Source: a virus. From it: DNA of 23,895 bases. A program made the position numbers and the translations under genes. The notes below the pieces were generated by a model, which saw only the letters and a program-made list of their open reading frames with translations, did no database searches and was not told the DNA's origin. This document shows positions 5,254 through 13,552 of the stretch, in pieces. The stretch is taken from IMG/VR virus record IMGVR_UViG_3300019886_000027, positions 1-23,895 of that record. One strand, 5' to 3'. Positions within the stretch are counted from its first letter, which is position 1, and each line of letters opens with the position of its first letter.

Positions 5254-5760
5254 ATGGATTTACAGGGGATACTCTCGAACTTGTTGGGCAACAAAATCTC
5301 AACCGTAAGAACGGCAGATGGTACAACTTATGGTCCTGCGGTATCCCTTGTAACGCGAACTCCTATTGATTATACGGAAGATATGCCTTCGAATCGGCAA
5401 GGTGAGTATTTCCCTAAAGACAACAAGATTCGAATTAATCCTAATTCAAAAGGATTTCCAACAAAACAAGTTTTGAGACACGAACAGGTTCACGCGCTTC
5501 TGCAAGGATTGCCGCAAGCAGGGGCGCCACAGACAACTTCCGCGCCGGGGTTTATGGACATTGCGCGTAATATTCAGGGAACCCGCGCGGGGGATGTACA
5601 AGATGAAGTTCCTGCATATATGGCGCAGTCTCCGACATCTCAGTTCTATGGAATTTCAGATCAGCAGCGCAACGACTATATGAAGGGTCTTATGGATCAG
5701 CTAACGAAATTAGATCCAGGCATTGCTGCAAAGATGACAAGGCTCTCAGGAGTTAAATAA
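5254..5760 (+). CDS. HEXXH zinc metallopeptidase-like protein, 168 aa
   Basis: ATG at 5254 is preferred to a TTG at 5239 because it follows the previous stop by one base. The frame carries a zinc-peptidase motif, HEQVH (His76, Glu77, His80), in VLRHEQVHALLQGL. A candidate third ligand is Glu118 in QDEVPAYMA, the gluzincin-like arrangement of HEXXH followed by an acidic residue. The region ahead (EYFPKDNKIRINPNS) resembles the strand leading to the active helix. There is no signal peptide, so it acts in the cell or in the virion. Possible roles are processing of a virion protein, including prohead maturation, or cleavage of a host protein. No other protease is seen in the window. Confidence 0.6.
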   Translation: MDLQGILSNLLGNKISTVRTADGTTYGPAVSLVTRTPIDYTEDMPSNRQGEYFPKDNKIRINPNSKGFPTKQVLRHEQVHALLQGLPQAGAPQTTSAPGFMDIARNIQGTRAGDVQDEVPAYMAQSPTSQFYGISDQQRNDYMKGLMDQLTKLDPGIAAKMTRLSGVK

Positions 5761-6011
5761 TGGCTTCTCTCAATAAAACAGTTCGAGATACAGCTGCGAA
5801 AATGTCGGCGCTGCCGAAGCCTAAAGCTGGTTCTGCACATCGAATTTCTGTGCAAAAAGCAAAAGGTGGTTACATTTCCGAAACCGAATACAGATCATCA
5901 CATGATGGTCCTTATTATTATCCACCTGATAAAGCTGTACACAAAACTCTCAGTTCAGTGAAACAGCACATGGCTCATGCATTTAATGAAGCTGATGCTG
6001 ACGAGGCTTAA
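5760..6011 (+). CDS. Hypothetical 83-aa protein
   Basis: ATG at 5760 overlaps the peptidase stop by one base (TAATG). The product has a basic N-terminal half (VRDTAAKMSALPKPKAGSAH), a Tyr/Pro patch (GPYYYPPDKA) and an acidic end. Its position directly behind the metallopeptidase suggests a partner or substrate, but nothing in the sequence proves this. No family is recognised. Confidence 0.55.
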   Translation: MASLNKTVRDTAAKMSALPKPKAGSAHRISVQKAKGGYISETEYRSSHDGPYYYPPDKAVHKTLSSVKQHMAHAFNEADADEA

Positions 6012-6012
6012 T

Positions 6013-6138
6013 ATGAACAAAATGGATGCAATCCGCGCCGCTTTTAAGAAACACCTTAAGCCAGGATTTTCGACTAAAGCAGATACATCGAAGGAAGCAG
6101 CCACCAAAATTCATTCGGCGCGTGTTTCCAAGAAGTGA
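6013..6138 (+). CDS. Small basic 41-aa protein
   Basis: ATG at 6013 has GAGG (6003-6006) six bases upstream, and TGA is at 6136. The product begins MNKMDAIRAAFKKHLKPGFS and is rich in Lys, Ala and Ser. It fills the gap between its neighbours exactly, starting two bases after one stop and ending six bases before the next start. It also carries one CCGCGCC motif. The charge suggests nucleic-acid or capsid-interior binding. No family is recognised. Confidence 0.5.
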   Translation: MNKMDAIRAAFKKHLKPGFSTKADTSKEAATKIHSARVSKK

Positions 6139-6144
6139 GGAAAT

Positions 6145-6573
6145 ATGTTCGAAATTCAAATTCATCACTATCATCACTTCAATAATGATAGTCCAAACGA
6201 AATTAAGCCACTTCTAAAGGAGTTGCTTAGAATTGCTACACAAAACACCCAAACTCTCCAGGAGATAAAAATGACAGATCAGCAAGTAAGTGATGTACTC
6301 GATCAGGTAAATGCAACTACGAATGGAATCGCAGCACGTCAAACTGCGGATTCCACCACTTTGGGAACCGTGAAAACGGAACTCGAAGCATTGTTGGAAA
6401 CGCAGGGTCAACCTGGTGGAATTAGTGATGCAACTGCTGCAAAATTGCAATCGATGGCAACCACTATTGGTCAGTTGAAAGTAAATGCTGATGCCAATAG
6501 TACAGTTTTGGAAGCAATCGCAGCGGAAGGTCAGCCAATAGTTCCGCCGCCTCCGCCTCCTCCGGCTGGTTAA
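6145..6573 (+). CDS. Coiled-coil protein with polyproline tail, 142 aa
   Basis: ATG at 6145 follows GAGGAAAT at ideal SD spacing. The N-terminus has a His-rich strand (MFEIQIHHYHH). The centre is a long polar helical region (LLKELLRIATQNTQTLQEIK and onward, with Thr/Ala/Asp heptads), and the protein ends with seven consecutive prolines and AG. Long helix plus polyproline is typical of elongated virion or linker proteins. It is the last gene before the structured spacer ahead of terL. Role unknown. Confidence 0.6.
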   Translation: MFEIQIHHYHHFNNDSPNEIKPLLKELLRIATQNTQTLQEIKMTDQQVSDVLDQVNATTNGIAARQTADSTTLGTVKTELEALLETQGQPGGISDATAAKLQSMATTIGQLKVNADANSTVLEAIAAEGQPIVPPPPPPPAG

Positions 6574-6592
6574 TTTAGTCGGAATTTAAGTT

Positions 6593-6640
6593 CTCACAAC
6601 CAATAGATTCTTGCCAAAGACCATTTATGTGAGTTGTGAG
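6593..6640 (+). repeat. Stem-loop with perfect 8-bp stem and long loop
   Basis: CTCACAAC (6593-6600) pairs with GTTGTGAG (6633-6640) around a 32-nt loop. Only one base separates it from the next hairpin, so the two may stack as one structured RNA or DNA element between the coiled-coil gene and terL. Confidence 0.5.
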
Positions 6641-6641
6641 C

Positions 6642-6679
6642 AGTGGGGTTGGTTTCATGCAGGTGTTCCCAACCCCACT
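6642..6679 (+). terminator. Perfect 11-bp hairpin ahead of terL (terminator-like or other signal)
   Basis: AGTGGGGTTGG (6642-6652) pairs perfectly with CCAACCCCACT (6669-6679) around a 16-nt loop. No T-run follows, so a simple intrinsic terminator is doubtful. Alternatives are a transcript-end stabiliser, a cis-acting control of terL or part of a packaging site. Confidence 0.5.
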
Positions 6680-6700
6680 CTACCATCTTCGGCCATTTGA

Positions 6701-8185
6701 ATGAATTTAGAAATAGGTTTCGCCAACGATCAACAGAGAGAAGTTTTCTACGCGCGGGAAAGAAATCAATGTTTCTCCGGTGGATTCAATAATGGTAAAT
6801 CCTTCATCGGTTGTTTCAAACTCTTAGTTCTCCTCACCACATTCCCTCGATATAAAGTCGCGATTTGTCGCCAAGTCGGCGCGGATCTCAAAAAGACTAC
6901 TCGTCAAACCTTCTTCAAGATTTGCCCTAAAGAACTAATCGCATCCGATAATCAACAGGATGGGGTTACGGTCCTAATTAATGGATCAGTGATTTTTTGG
7001 TTACATCTTGATAAAGTGGATGAATCAACACTGCGCGGCTTAGAAGTCAATAGTGTGCTGGTAGATCAGGCGGAAGAAATTGAAGAAAAAGTTTTCGACA
7101 TTCTTCAGGCTCGTGTTGGAAGATGGGATGATGCAGAGATACCCCAACGATTGCTGGATGAAAACCCACTTTGGCCAAAGAATGAGAAAACGGGTAAGTA
7201 TATAGCACCGAGCTATTTTTTGTTACTCTGTAACCCTGATACCCAGTTTCATTTTATTTATCGTAAGTTTCATCCGGATTCTCTTGATCGGAACCCTGGT
7301 TATTTCTTCGCGGAAGGTGAATGGGATGCAGGTTTAGGCTCTGTCGAAGGCTACCAAGATGCACTTCTTCATGACGATGAGTGGAAAGAAAAATACATCA
7401 AAGGGAAATGGGGAATCTCAAATGCCCAAATTCACCGTCTGCTCTCCGAATCATTGTTGGACTACACACCAGAGCTGATAGATGAAATCAAAAGAAAAGC
7501 AAATATCTTCAGATCGATGGATCATGGGGAAACATCACCAACCTGTTGTTTGTGGGCAGCCTCACTTAGAGGAGTGTACATATTCTACAGAGAATATTAC
7601 ATGGCAAATGAAGTCATTAGTAAGCATCGTGCTAACATTGTCGAGCTTTCTGCTGGTGAATCTTATGCTGGGTCATATGCTGATCCTTCCATTTTTCATG
7701 TGGAAAGTCAAAAAAATGGTGGATTCTGGACAGTTGCGGATGAATACATCACAAGGGACATAGCCGCACCGCCGATAAGTTGGATTCCGGCGGATAACAA
7801 TGAGTTTGCAACTCGAAATAGGATAAATGAACTCCTTAGGGAATCCGGAAATTTTAAGCATCCGATCACAGGAAAAGATGGGAGTCCGGGTATTTATTTC
7901 ATTAAACGATCCGACAATTATCCCAATGGCTGTTACCATTCTATTACCCAACTTCAATCTCAAAGACGGAAACTTATTGGATATCATGAAGGAAAAGCTA
8001 TCTACGACGATGCTAGAGAAGATTCTCTCACGGACCATGCTTATGATCCGATTAGATATTTCATAGCAATGCATGGAACTCAGCGCCCCGCCGAACATCG
8101 GAAAGTGCCGAGAAATTCCATAAAATGGTTTAAGAATCAGATGAAAAAGAATAAAATTTTGACAGCCGGCTCAACATCTAACTAA
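6701..8185 (+). CDS. terL: Terminase large subunit
   Basis: This is the ATP-driven packaging motor and nuclease, 494 aa. The N-terminal ATPase has Walker A SGGFNNGKSF (residues 26-35), Walker B SVLVDQAEEI (about 118-127, Asp122, Glu125/126) and a coupling motif LLLCNPD (174-180). The C-terminal RNase H-like nuclease shows three acidic positions: Asp274 in SMDHGE, Asp328 in YADPS and Asp445/Asp449 in DSLTDHAYDPIRY. Length and order match family norms and all key residues are present. The ATG at 6701 has no evident SD, and the hairpins at 6593-6679 lie just upstream. It abuts the portal gene (TAAATG), so the two are translated together. It would engage the portal and a small terminase, possibly the product of 3448. 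Confidence 0.93.
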   Translation: MNLEIGFANDQQREVFYARERNQCFSGGFNNGKSFIGCFKLLVLLTTFPRYKVAICRQVGADLKKTTRQTFFKICPKELIASDNQQDGVTVLINGSVIFWLHLDKVDESTLRGLEVNSVLVDQAEEIEEKVFDILQARVGRWDDAEIPQRLLDENPLWPKNEKTGKYIAPSYFLLLCNPDTQFHFIYRKFHPDSLDRNPGYFFAEGEWDAGLGSVEGYQDALLHDDEWKEKYIKGKWGISNAQIHRLLSESLLDYTPELIDEIKRKANIFRSMDHGETSPTCCLWAASLRGVYIFYREYYMANEVISKHRANIVELSAGESYAGSYADPSIFHVESQKNGGFWTVADEYITRDIAAPPISWIPADNNEFATRNRINELLRESGNFKHPITGKDGSPGIYFIKRSDNYPNGCYHSITQLQSQRRKLIGYHEGKAIYDDAREDSLTDHAYDPIRYFIAMHGTQRPAEHRKVPRNSIKWFKNQMKKNKILTAGSTSN

Positions 8186-10021
8186 ATGGTTTCTAACAAA
8201 ACAAAACAGGTTGTTGACGATCAAATCTGGTCCTCACGGATCAGCAGTGCCAACAAATACCACAATTCGTGGGAAACCCTCTTCAAATGTAAAATTCTTG
8301 AAGATTATTATGAAGGTCGTCAATGGGCTAACGTCACAGACGGGTACAGTCCGTATACAATCAATAAGTTTTTTGAGACAATTGAAATCAAGATTGCTGA
8401 ATTCATCCCCACTTTCCCCAAATATCAAATCTCCGCGCGGGAAGCCAACAGCGACGATGATTTAGAATCAGCGGGCAGCGCCGCCACACTAAAGCAAGAT
8501 GTCCTCAATTCCATAATTATGGACAATAAGCAGCATTTTCGTCAAGAAATGGAGATGGCTTATAAAGACAGTTACTTTAGATTTGGAATGGTGGAAGTTG
8601 GGTACGCCGCGGATTGGATTCTCAATCCTAATGCACAGAAACCCCTATTGGCAAGTGGAACTGAAGTAAATCCGGGAAAGAAATCCAAGATTGTTCAGGA
8701 ACCCCCCGAACTCCCCGTCAATGAGCGTATTTATTTCAAACACATCGGTGCAAGACGTTTTAGAGTAGGTGGTGTAGACAATAAATATCTAAATCGCTGC
8801 TCGTGGGTTGGATATTATGAATTTGTCTATAAAGATGATCTTCTCGCTCTAAAAGGTGTCAAAAACTCCGATAAAATTCAAAATGCGATTCCCACCAATC
8901 ATGACCAAGATGTCATTTATGGGGACAGCGACCACGACAAAATTAAGAATGGTGCTGTTAAAATCTGGCATATTTGGGATCTCCGCGCCCAAAATCGACT
9001 CTTAATCCTCGATAGTCCTTGTGTGACAATTTATGAGAAGAAATTCAAAAGACTCCCTCTCTTTGATTATCGTCCTAATCGTCGCACTTCTACTGAAGGT
9101 TTTTATCCAGTGCCCCCTGCATTCCAATGGCTCTCCTCACAGGATGAGGTCAATGAAACGCGGGAATCACAGCGTGCTCATCGTCGGAGATTTGTCAGGA
9201 AGTTTCAAGTAGTTCAAGATTTTATTGATGATGAGGAAATTGAGAAATTCGAATCTGGTGCAGACGGCGCGCTTATTAAAGTTAAGCGTCCTGGGGCAAT
9301 CGGGCCTATTGAAAATGCCAGTATGGGTCAAGAGAATGACAAAGCAATGGTCACTTCTCAGGATGATCTTAACAAAATATCTGGTACTTCCTCTGAATCA
9401 CGCGGCGTTGCAGATCGTACTACAGCTACACAAGCGCAAATTATCAATCAGAGATCTGGTATCAGAGAGACACATGAGCGGGATCTTGTAGTTGATTGGC
9501 TTTGTAATATCGGTCGAGAAGTTCTTTTGACGGCGCGGGACAAATTCGTTATCGGTACATGGGCACAACTCACCTCAAATATCAAGGAACAGTTCCTTGG
9601 TCAGGTTGAACAAACAAATCCTGCTTATCAGTGGGTGAGTGCAGAGAAATTGCAGGATGGTTACGACTTTAGAATTGATGTAGATGTAACTTCGCTGAGT
9701 GAGAATGCTGCTCAAGATGAAAAACAAAAATTCATTGAGTTTCTTTCCGTTCTTGCTAATTACCCTGCTATCGCTTTTAGTCCCCTCCTTGTGCGTGAAG
9801 CTGCTTATCGCGTGGGCTATAGAAATGAAGCAGTAATTAAAGAATTACAGAAAATGGCATTGATGCAAGAATTAGGGAGACAGCAGCAAATAGGCCAAGC
9901 TCAACAAGCCGCAGGTGCTGGTCCTCAAAATGGCGCACAACAATTAGCGCAACAAATGACTCCTCCGACACAAACTCAGGTTACTCAACAAATTCAAAAA
10001 CAGGTTCCTGGGGTTCATTAA
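8186..10021 (+). CDS. Portal protein
   Basis: The 611-aa product directly follows TerL and precedes the scaffold and capsid genes, the usual portal place, and its length suits the larger podovirus-type portals. The N-terminal half contains wing and clip-type sequences (ETIEIKIAEFIPTFPKYQIS). The stretch SGTSSESRGVADRTTATQAQ, followed by IINQRSG, is like the stem region of portals, where a conserved 'TATE.Q' segment recurs. The last 60 residues are Gln-rich and probably disordered or a short barrel. The portal forms the dodecameric DNA channel at one capsid vertex and the dock for TerL and the adaptors. No SD is visible; the start lies directly after the terL stop. Confidence 0.85.
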   Translation: MVSNKTKQVVDDQIWSSRISSANKYHNSWETLFKCKILEDYYEGRQWANVTDGYSPYTINKFFETIEIKIAEFIPTFPKYQISAREANSDDDLESAGSAATLKQDVLNSIIMDNKQHFRQEMEMAYKDSYFRFGMVEVGYAADWILNPNAQKPLLASGTEVNPGKKSKIVQEPPELPVNERIYFKHIGARRFRVGGVDNKYLNRCSWVGYYEFVYKDDLLALKGVKNSDKIQNAIPTNHDQDVIYGDSDHDKIKNGAVKIWHIWDLRAQNRLLILDSPCVTIYEKKFKRLPLFDYRPNRRTSTEGFYPVPPAFQWLSSQDEVNETRESQRAHRRRFVRKFQVVQDFIDDEEIEKFESGADGALIKVKRPGAIGPIENASMGQENDKAMVTSQDDLNKISGTSSESRGVADRTTATQAQIINQRSGIRETHERDLVVDWLCNIGREVLLTARDKFVIGTWAQLTSNIKEQFLGQVEQTNPAYQWVSAEKLQDGYDFRIDVDVTSLSENAAQDEKQKFIEFLSVLANYPAIAFSPLLVREAAYRVGYRNEAVIKELQKMALMQELGRQQQIGQAQQAAGAGPQNGAQQLAQQMTPPTQTQVTQQIQKQVPGVH

Positions 10022-10022
10022 T

Positions 10023-10310
10023 GTGCCAGCAAAAAGACTTAATATCGAAACTCTGGCCTCCCTCCGACGGGTTTTAACTCCGAAGGAATCGAGATGCGTC
10101 GCAGATTTAATCTTTACTCCATTAGAAATGGATCTCTCTATTGGAGATTTAGATGTAGTTTTTGTAGGTCCTCCGAATGGCGGTGCGGGAACATGGCGCT
10201 ATTCAGAAGTACCAGTCGATGAATACATGAATTTTAGGGATGCCTCATCCCGTGGAACTTATTTCAATCTCTATATCAGAGACCAATACTCAAGTGAAAG
10301 GATCAATTAA
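10023..10310 (+). CDS. KTSC-domain protein, 95 aa
   Basis: GTG at 10023 begins two bases past the portal stop. Residues 43-89 match the KTSC domain pattern: strands with a Gly-rich turn, then VPVDEYMNFRDASSRGTYFN and LYIRDQY, like the family's 'VP..vy..f..A.S.G.yfN..IR..Y'. KTSC is named for its occurrence at the C-terminus of a lysyl-tRNA synthetase group and is common in small phage proteins of unknown function. The first 42 residues are a separate segment (LNIETLASLRRVLTPKESRC). Its place between portal and scaffold suggests a head-assembly or accessory role, which is inference. Confidence 0.7.
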   Translation: MPAKRLNIETLASLRRVLTPKESRCVADLIFTPLEMDLSIGDLDVVFVGPPNGGAGTWRYSEVPVDEYMNFRDASSRGTYFNLYIRDQYSSERIN

Positions 10311-11111
10311 ATGCCACCCGAAGATCAAGTTCAAGACGATGTAGAATTACCAGTAGGGGATGTTATAGATGATACGAACGACGATTCTATTGACGATTCT
10401 ACTGATGGTGATGTTCAGGACGACAATCAAAGCAACGATGAGGATTCTCCTGAAGAAGTTGCTGAAGCCAGAAGAATTTATAAACTTCTAAAAGACCCCA
10501 AAACGGCTACGAGTCTCGTAAGAGAGTTAGCCCACGCCGAGGGACTTTTAGATGGGACGCCCAATACGCCGAAGGACATTAAAACGGCGAAGGCGTCAAT
10601 AAAAGATATTCTCAAGGAAAAACTTGGGGATAAATACGATTTCCTCACGCCTGCATTGGCGGAGGCTTTCGAAACAATTCTCGCTGGTGAGCGGGAAACT
10701 CAGCAACAAAGCATCCAACAGATGCAAATCGATCAAACAAAGCGAGAGACGACAGATGTTTTGTCAAAACTCGCCAAAGAAACAAAAGGGGAGTCTCGCA
10801 AAGTAGAATCCCGAATGCTTGAATTAATGAATGAATTCCAGATCGGCCCTGGAGTTCCAATCGAGAAATACCTCCGTGGTCTTTATGCACAAGCGTCTGC
10901 TGCGCGCACCGCTACAAATGCTAAGAACACACAAAACGATAAAATTCGTCGAAATGCAAATGATGCACCTAGCCGATTGCAATCTTCCTCATCTGGGGCT
11001 GAAAATACCCGTATTAAAGATGCTGGAATCGATCCAAACAAACCGATGACTTTGAAAGAATCCGTCGCCTTTGCAGTCGCTCAACAGAGTCGTCAGGGAA
11101 CACGAAAATAA
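10311..11111 (+). CDS. Capsid scaffolding protein
   Basis: The 266-aa product has a strongly acidic, disordered N-terminus of about 50 residues (Asp and Glu runs). A helical middle follows (ARRIYKLLKDPKTATSLVRE), then Gln-rich coiled coil, then a basic, Asn/Ser-rich C-terminus. This composition and its place between portal and major capsid genes are typical of internal scaffolds, whose C-terminal helix binds capsid subunits. AAAGGA lies 7 nt before the ATG, which itself abuts the previous stop. No protease motif is seen within it. Confidence 0.8.
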   Translation: MPPEDQVQDDVELPVGDVIDDTNDDSIDDSTDGDVQDDNQSNDEDSPEEVAEARRIYKLLKDPKTATSLVRELAHAEGLLDGTPNTPKDIKTAKASIKDILKEKLGDKYDFLTPALAEAFETILAGERETQQQSIQQMQIDQTKRETTDVLSKLAKETKGESRKVESRMLELMNEFQIGPGVPIEKYLRGLYAQASAARTATNAKNTQNDKIRRNANDAPSRLQSSSSGAENTRIKDAGIDPNKPMTLKESVAFAVAQQSRQGTRK

Positions 11112-12188
11112 ATGTCTGTAACTTTTGGAGCATCCTCTGCTCCTTCGCAGGTAACACTTAATCTTGATAGTCTTTTTGGACAGTCCTTAGCTGCCTACAA
11201 AAAGACCTTGACGGATAATATTGGCGCAACTAACGCTTTCTTCTATGAAATGATGAAGAAGGACCTCTATGAGAGTCAAGAGGGAAGTTTCATTCAAATT
11301 CCGTTGATGTATGCTTTGGCTCCTGCCGATTCTTATGATGGTTATGACGAATTGTCTACCCTTCCGACAGACGGCATCACTGATGCTATTTTCCAATGGC
11401 GTCAATGCGCTTCTCCTATTGCTTATAGCGAGAAAGAACGAAAGCAGAACAAAAACAAAATCATCGATCTCGTTCAAAGTCGAATCAAGCAATCTGAAAT
11501 GGGCTTGCAAGAATATTTTGCACAGGCTCTTTTGTGGGGAGCGGCTGCTGATGGTGGTAGTTTGACGGCGGCGCGGACTTCTGCCATTAATGGATCTTCG
11601 AGTATTGATCCGCTTACGCTTCTCATTGCTTTTGACCCGACCACCTCAACTTCTATCGGCAATATTAATCAAAATACTTCAACCTGGTGGCGTAACAAAA
11701 CCAAAACCAGTGCAGCAACCACTTATGATGGTTTCCTTCTGGAATTGGATAACATCTTTAACAGCACCGCACTAGGAACTGGTGGAAAACCTACTCAGGT
11801 TCTCATGGATCAAATCACGTATGAACTTTTTGTTCATGCTCTCTATCAGAAATATCGTCAAATCAAAACCGATGAGAATTTCCCGTTTGAAAACACTCTA
11901 TACAAAGGCGCCCATGTTACAATGGACGACAAAGTACCGGATGTTTATACAGGAGTCACTTCGGCTGCGACGTATGGATCTGCTTATTTCATCAATGCAG
12001 CATTTTTCAAACTGATTTATGAAAAGGAATCAGATTTTGAATTGCTGAAGGATGAGAATGGCAAGTCCTTCCAAAAGCCCACCAACGGCGACAGCCGTGT
12101 CGCGCATATTGCGTGGATGGGAAATACCACTGTCAGCAATCGTCGTAAACAGGGTGTATTCGGTAAGATTGCTCGGACTCTCACGTAG
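11112..12188 (+). CDS. Major capsid protein (HK97-like fold presumed)
   Basis: The 358-aa product directly follows the scaffold. It begins with a helical N-arm (LNLDSLFGQSLAAYKKTLTD). It contains stretches expected of HK97-fold capsids: an extended loop region rich in strand formers (SFIQIPLMYALAPADSYDGY), a long spine-like helix (KNKIIDLVQSRIKQSEMGLQ) and a mixed A-domain with KPTQVLMDQITYELFVHALY. The C-terminus has FKLIYEKESDFELL and basic residues. Order, size and composition make the call firm, although no single motif proves the family. AGGGAA lies about 11 nt ahead of the ATG, which abuts the scaffold stop. Confidence 0.85.
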   Translation: MSVTFGASSAPSQVTLNLDSLFGQSLAAYKKTLTDNIGATNAFFYEMMKKDLYESQEGSFIQIPLMYALAPADSYDGYDELSTLPTDGITDAIFQWRQCASPIAYSEKERKQNKNKIIDLVQSRIKQSEMGLQEYFAQALLWGAAADGGSLTAARTSAINGSSSIDPLTLLIAFDPTTSTSIGNINQNTSTWWRNKTKTSAATTYDGFLLELDNIFNSTALGTGGKPTQVLMDQITYELFVHALYQKYRQIKTDENFPFENTLYKGAHVTMDDKVPDVYTGVTSAATYGSAYFINAAFFKLIYEKESDFELLKDENGKSFQKPTNGDSRVAHIAWMGNTTVSNRRKQGVFGKIARTLT

Positions 12189-12232
12189 AACGCCCTAGAG
12201 ATAAATAGGGAGAAAGAGGAAAGTTAAATCCT

Positions 12233-12745
12233 ATGAGAATGAAACAAGTCGGCAACAAGCGAGATCTGGTAGCGGTTGTTGTCCGAAATGCTGAAACCAG
12301 TGCTACAATCCCCGCCGAAATTCCTTTTGCTTTTGTAATGAATGCGACAAATGATGGTTTGGATGTTGTACTTCCTTCGACCGCAACTGGAGCAAAAGCC
12401 ACCTCTTTTGCAGCTGGAATTGCTCTTTCTGCGATGGCAGCGGGTGTTTATGGGGAATCCCAGGTTTGGGGTTTCTGCCAAAATGTGATTCTGAAACGTC
12501 AAACACGTTCAGATTCCACAGGTGATTGGTCTTCAAATGCGACTGGTTTTGTAACCGGACTTGCTTTGTTGATCGACACTGTTTATAATGCTATGTCAAC
12601 AGCAGCTTCGACGGGTGCAAGTATTTATGCACCAATCGCAGTTTTGGCGGAATCTGTTGCAACATGGGCTTCAACTGCTTCGAATACTGCCGATAGTCGT
12701 ACAGTTATTACAGTTGCGACCAAAGCATTTATTCGGATGATGTAG
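12233..12745 (+). CDS. Capsid decoration or stabilising protein candidate
   Basis: The 170-aa product lies just behind the major capsid gene and ahead of a terminator. It is rich in Ala, Thr, Ser and Val with little charge. It alternates between strand-like parts (DLVAVVVRNAETSATIPAEI) and small-residue helices (GIALSAMAAGVYGESQVWGF). This is the composition of small virion proteins such as decoration proteins. A 44-nt leader with AGAGGAAAG precedes the ATG. A start at 12239 is also possible. Assignment rests on position and composition. Confidence 0.55.
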   Translation: MRMKQVGNKRDLVAVVVRNAETSATIPAEIPFAFVMNATNDGLDVVLPSTATGAKATSFAAGIALSAMAAGVYGESQVWGFCQNVILKRQTRSDSTGDWSSNATGFVTGLALLIDTVYNAMSTAASTGASIYAPIAVLAESVATWASTASNTADSRTVITVATKAFIRMM

Positions 12746-12751
12746 AACTCA

Positions 12752-12775
12752 GCCCCCACCTGCAAAGATGGGGGC
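12752..12775 (+). terminator. Terminator-like hairpin with GCAA tetraloop
   Basis: GCCCCCA (12752-12758) pairs with TGGGGGC (12769-12775). After one C/A mismatch, CT/AG closes a GCAA (GNRA) tetraloop. It stands seven bases after the stop of the decoration-type gene. The T tract behind it is weak (ACTTCTC), so termination may be partial. It would end or attenuate the capsid transcript and protect its 3' end. Confidence 0.65.
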
Positions 12776-12811
12776 ACTTCTCAAATTCAAATAATCAAAG
12801 GAAAATATCTT

Positions 12812-13552
12812 ATGAAAATCATGATCGGCATCAACACACTCACTCAAATGGATCAACTCGCCTATACCAATCATTGTCAATTTTGGTATCATCTTGGTAA
12901 AGACTTCCCAGAAGTAACTTTTGCTCTCTCCAATCCCCGCCGAGCTTCCATCGACAGAATGCGTAATCAGACGGCGCGAGTTGCATTGGAAAACGATTAT
13001 GATTATGTCATGTTTATTGATGATGACGTACTTATTCCACTAGATGCTCTTCGACGCCTTTTAGACGCTAAGGCGGATATTGCTGCTGGATGGACGATTA
13101 TACGTGGTTATCCGTATAATAACATGTTTTTCAAGTTTGATGTAGATGGTAAGGATGTCATCTATTATAATGATTTTGTGCTCAATGAGCAGGGTTTAAT
13201 CGAGTGTGATGCAGTGGGATTTTCTTGTGTGCTCATTGATTGTAAATTGCTCAAGCGGGTTCCCCCACCATATTTCGTAACTGGTCTTTTCAATACTGAA
13301 GATGTTTATTTCTGTATCAAAGCAAAGAAGTTTGTTCCTGAAGTCTCTATCGTCGTAGACCCGAACGTAAAAACAGCCCACATCTTAGGATCTGAGGTGA
13401 TCGAACCCAACAATCGAGAAGCATACAAGAAATTCTTCGAGGAAGTTTATCCTGAAAATGTCCCGAAATTTCCTAAATTGACTGAGAATGGTGATAGAGG
13501 AACTGAATATCTTAAATATGTGAAAGAAGCTATCAAAGATGAAGTCTCTTAA
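12812..13552 (+). CDS. GT-A fold glycosyltransferase (family 2-like)
   Basis: The 246-aa product starts with a Rossmann-like strand (MKIMIGINTLTQMDQLAYTN). Its metal- and nucleotide-sugar-binding triad is Asp70-Asp72 in VMFIDDDVLIPLDAL, the DXD-type motif of GT-A enzymes. Further shared positions are EC...G..CVLID, an NTEDVYF acidic motif that could supply the catalytic base, and a His in VKTAHI. There is no membrane segment. AAAGGAAAA precedes the ATG. It overlaps the methyltransferase gene by 14 nt, so the two probably act on one glycan. The acceptor is unknown: virion protein, host surface sugar or another molecule. The protein at 16207 has the same motif series. Confidence 0.75.
   Translation: MKIMIGINTLTQMDQLAYTNHCQFWYHLGKDFPEVTFALSNPRRASIDRMRNQTARVALENDYDYVMFIDDDVLIPLDALRRLLDAKADIAAGWTIIRGYPYNNMFFKFDVDGKDVIYYNDFVLNEQGLIECDAVGFSCVLIDCKLLKRVPPPYFVTGLFNTEDVYFCIKAKKFVPEVSIVVDPNVKTAHILGSEVIEPNNREAYKKFFEEVYPENVPKFPKLTENGDRGTEYLKYVKEAIKDEVS

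Noticed and set aside
6026-6217. 63-aa frame from 6026
   Set aside because: It conflicts with the 41-aa gene at 6013 and the coiled-coil gene at 6145, both of which have good SD sites.
7673-8098. Antisense frame of 141 aa within terL
   Set aside because: It is a shadow of the terL nuclease domain. No gene elsewhere in the window is on the - strand.
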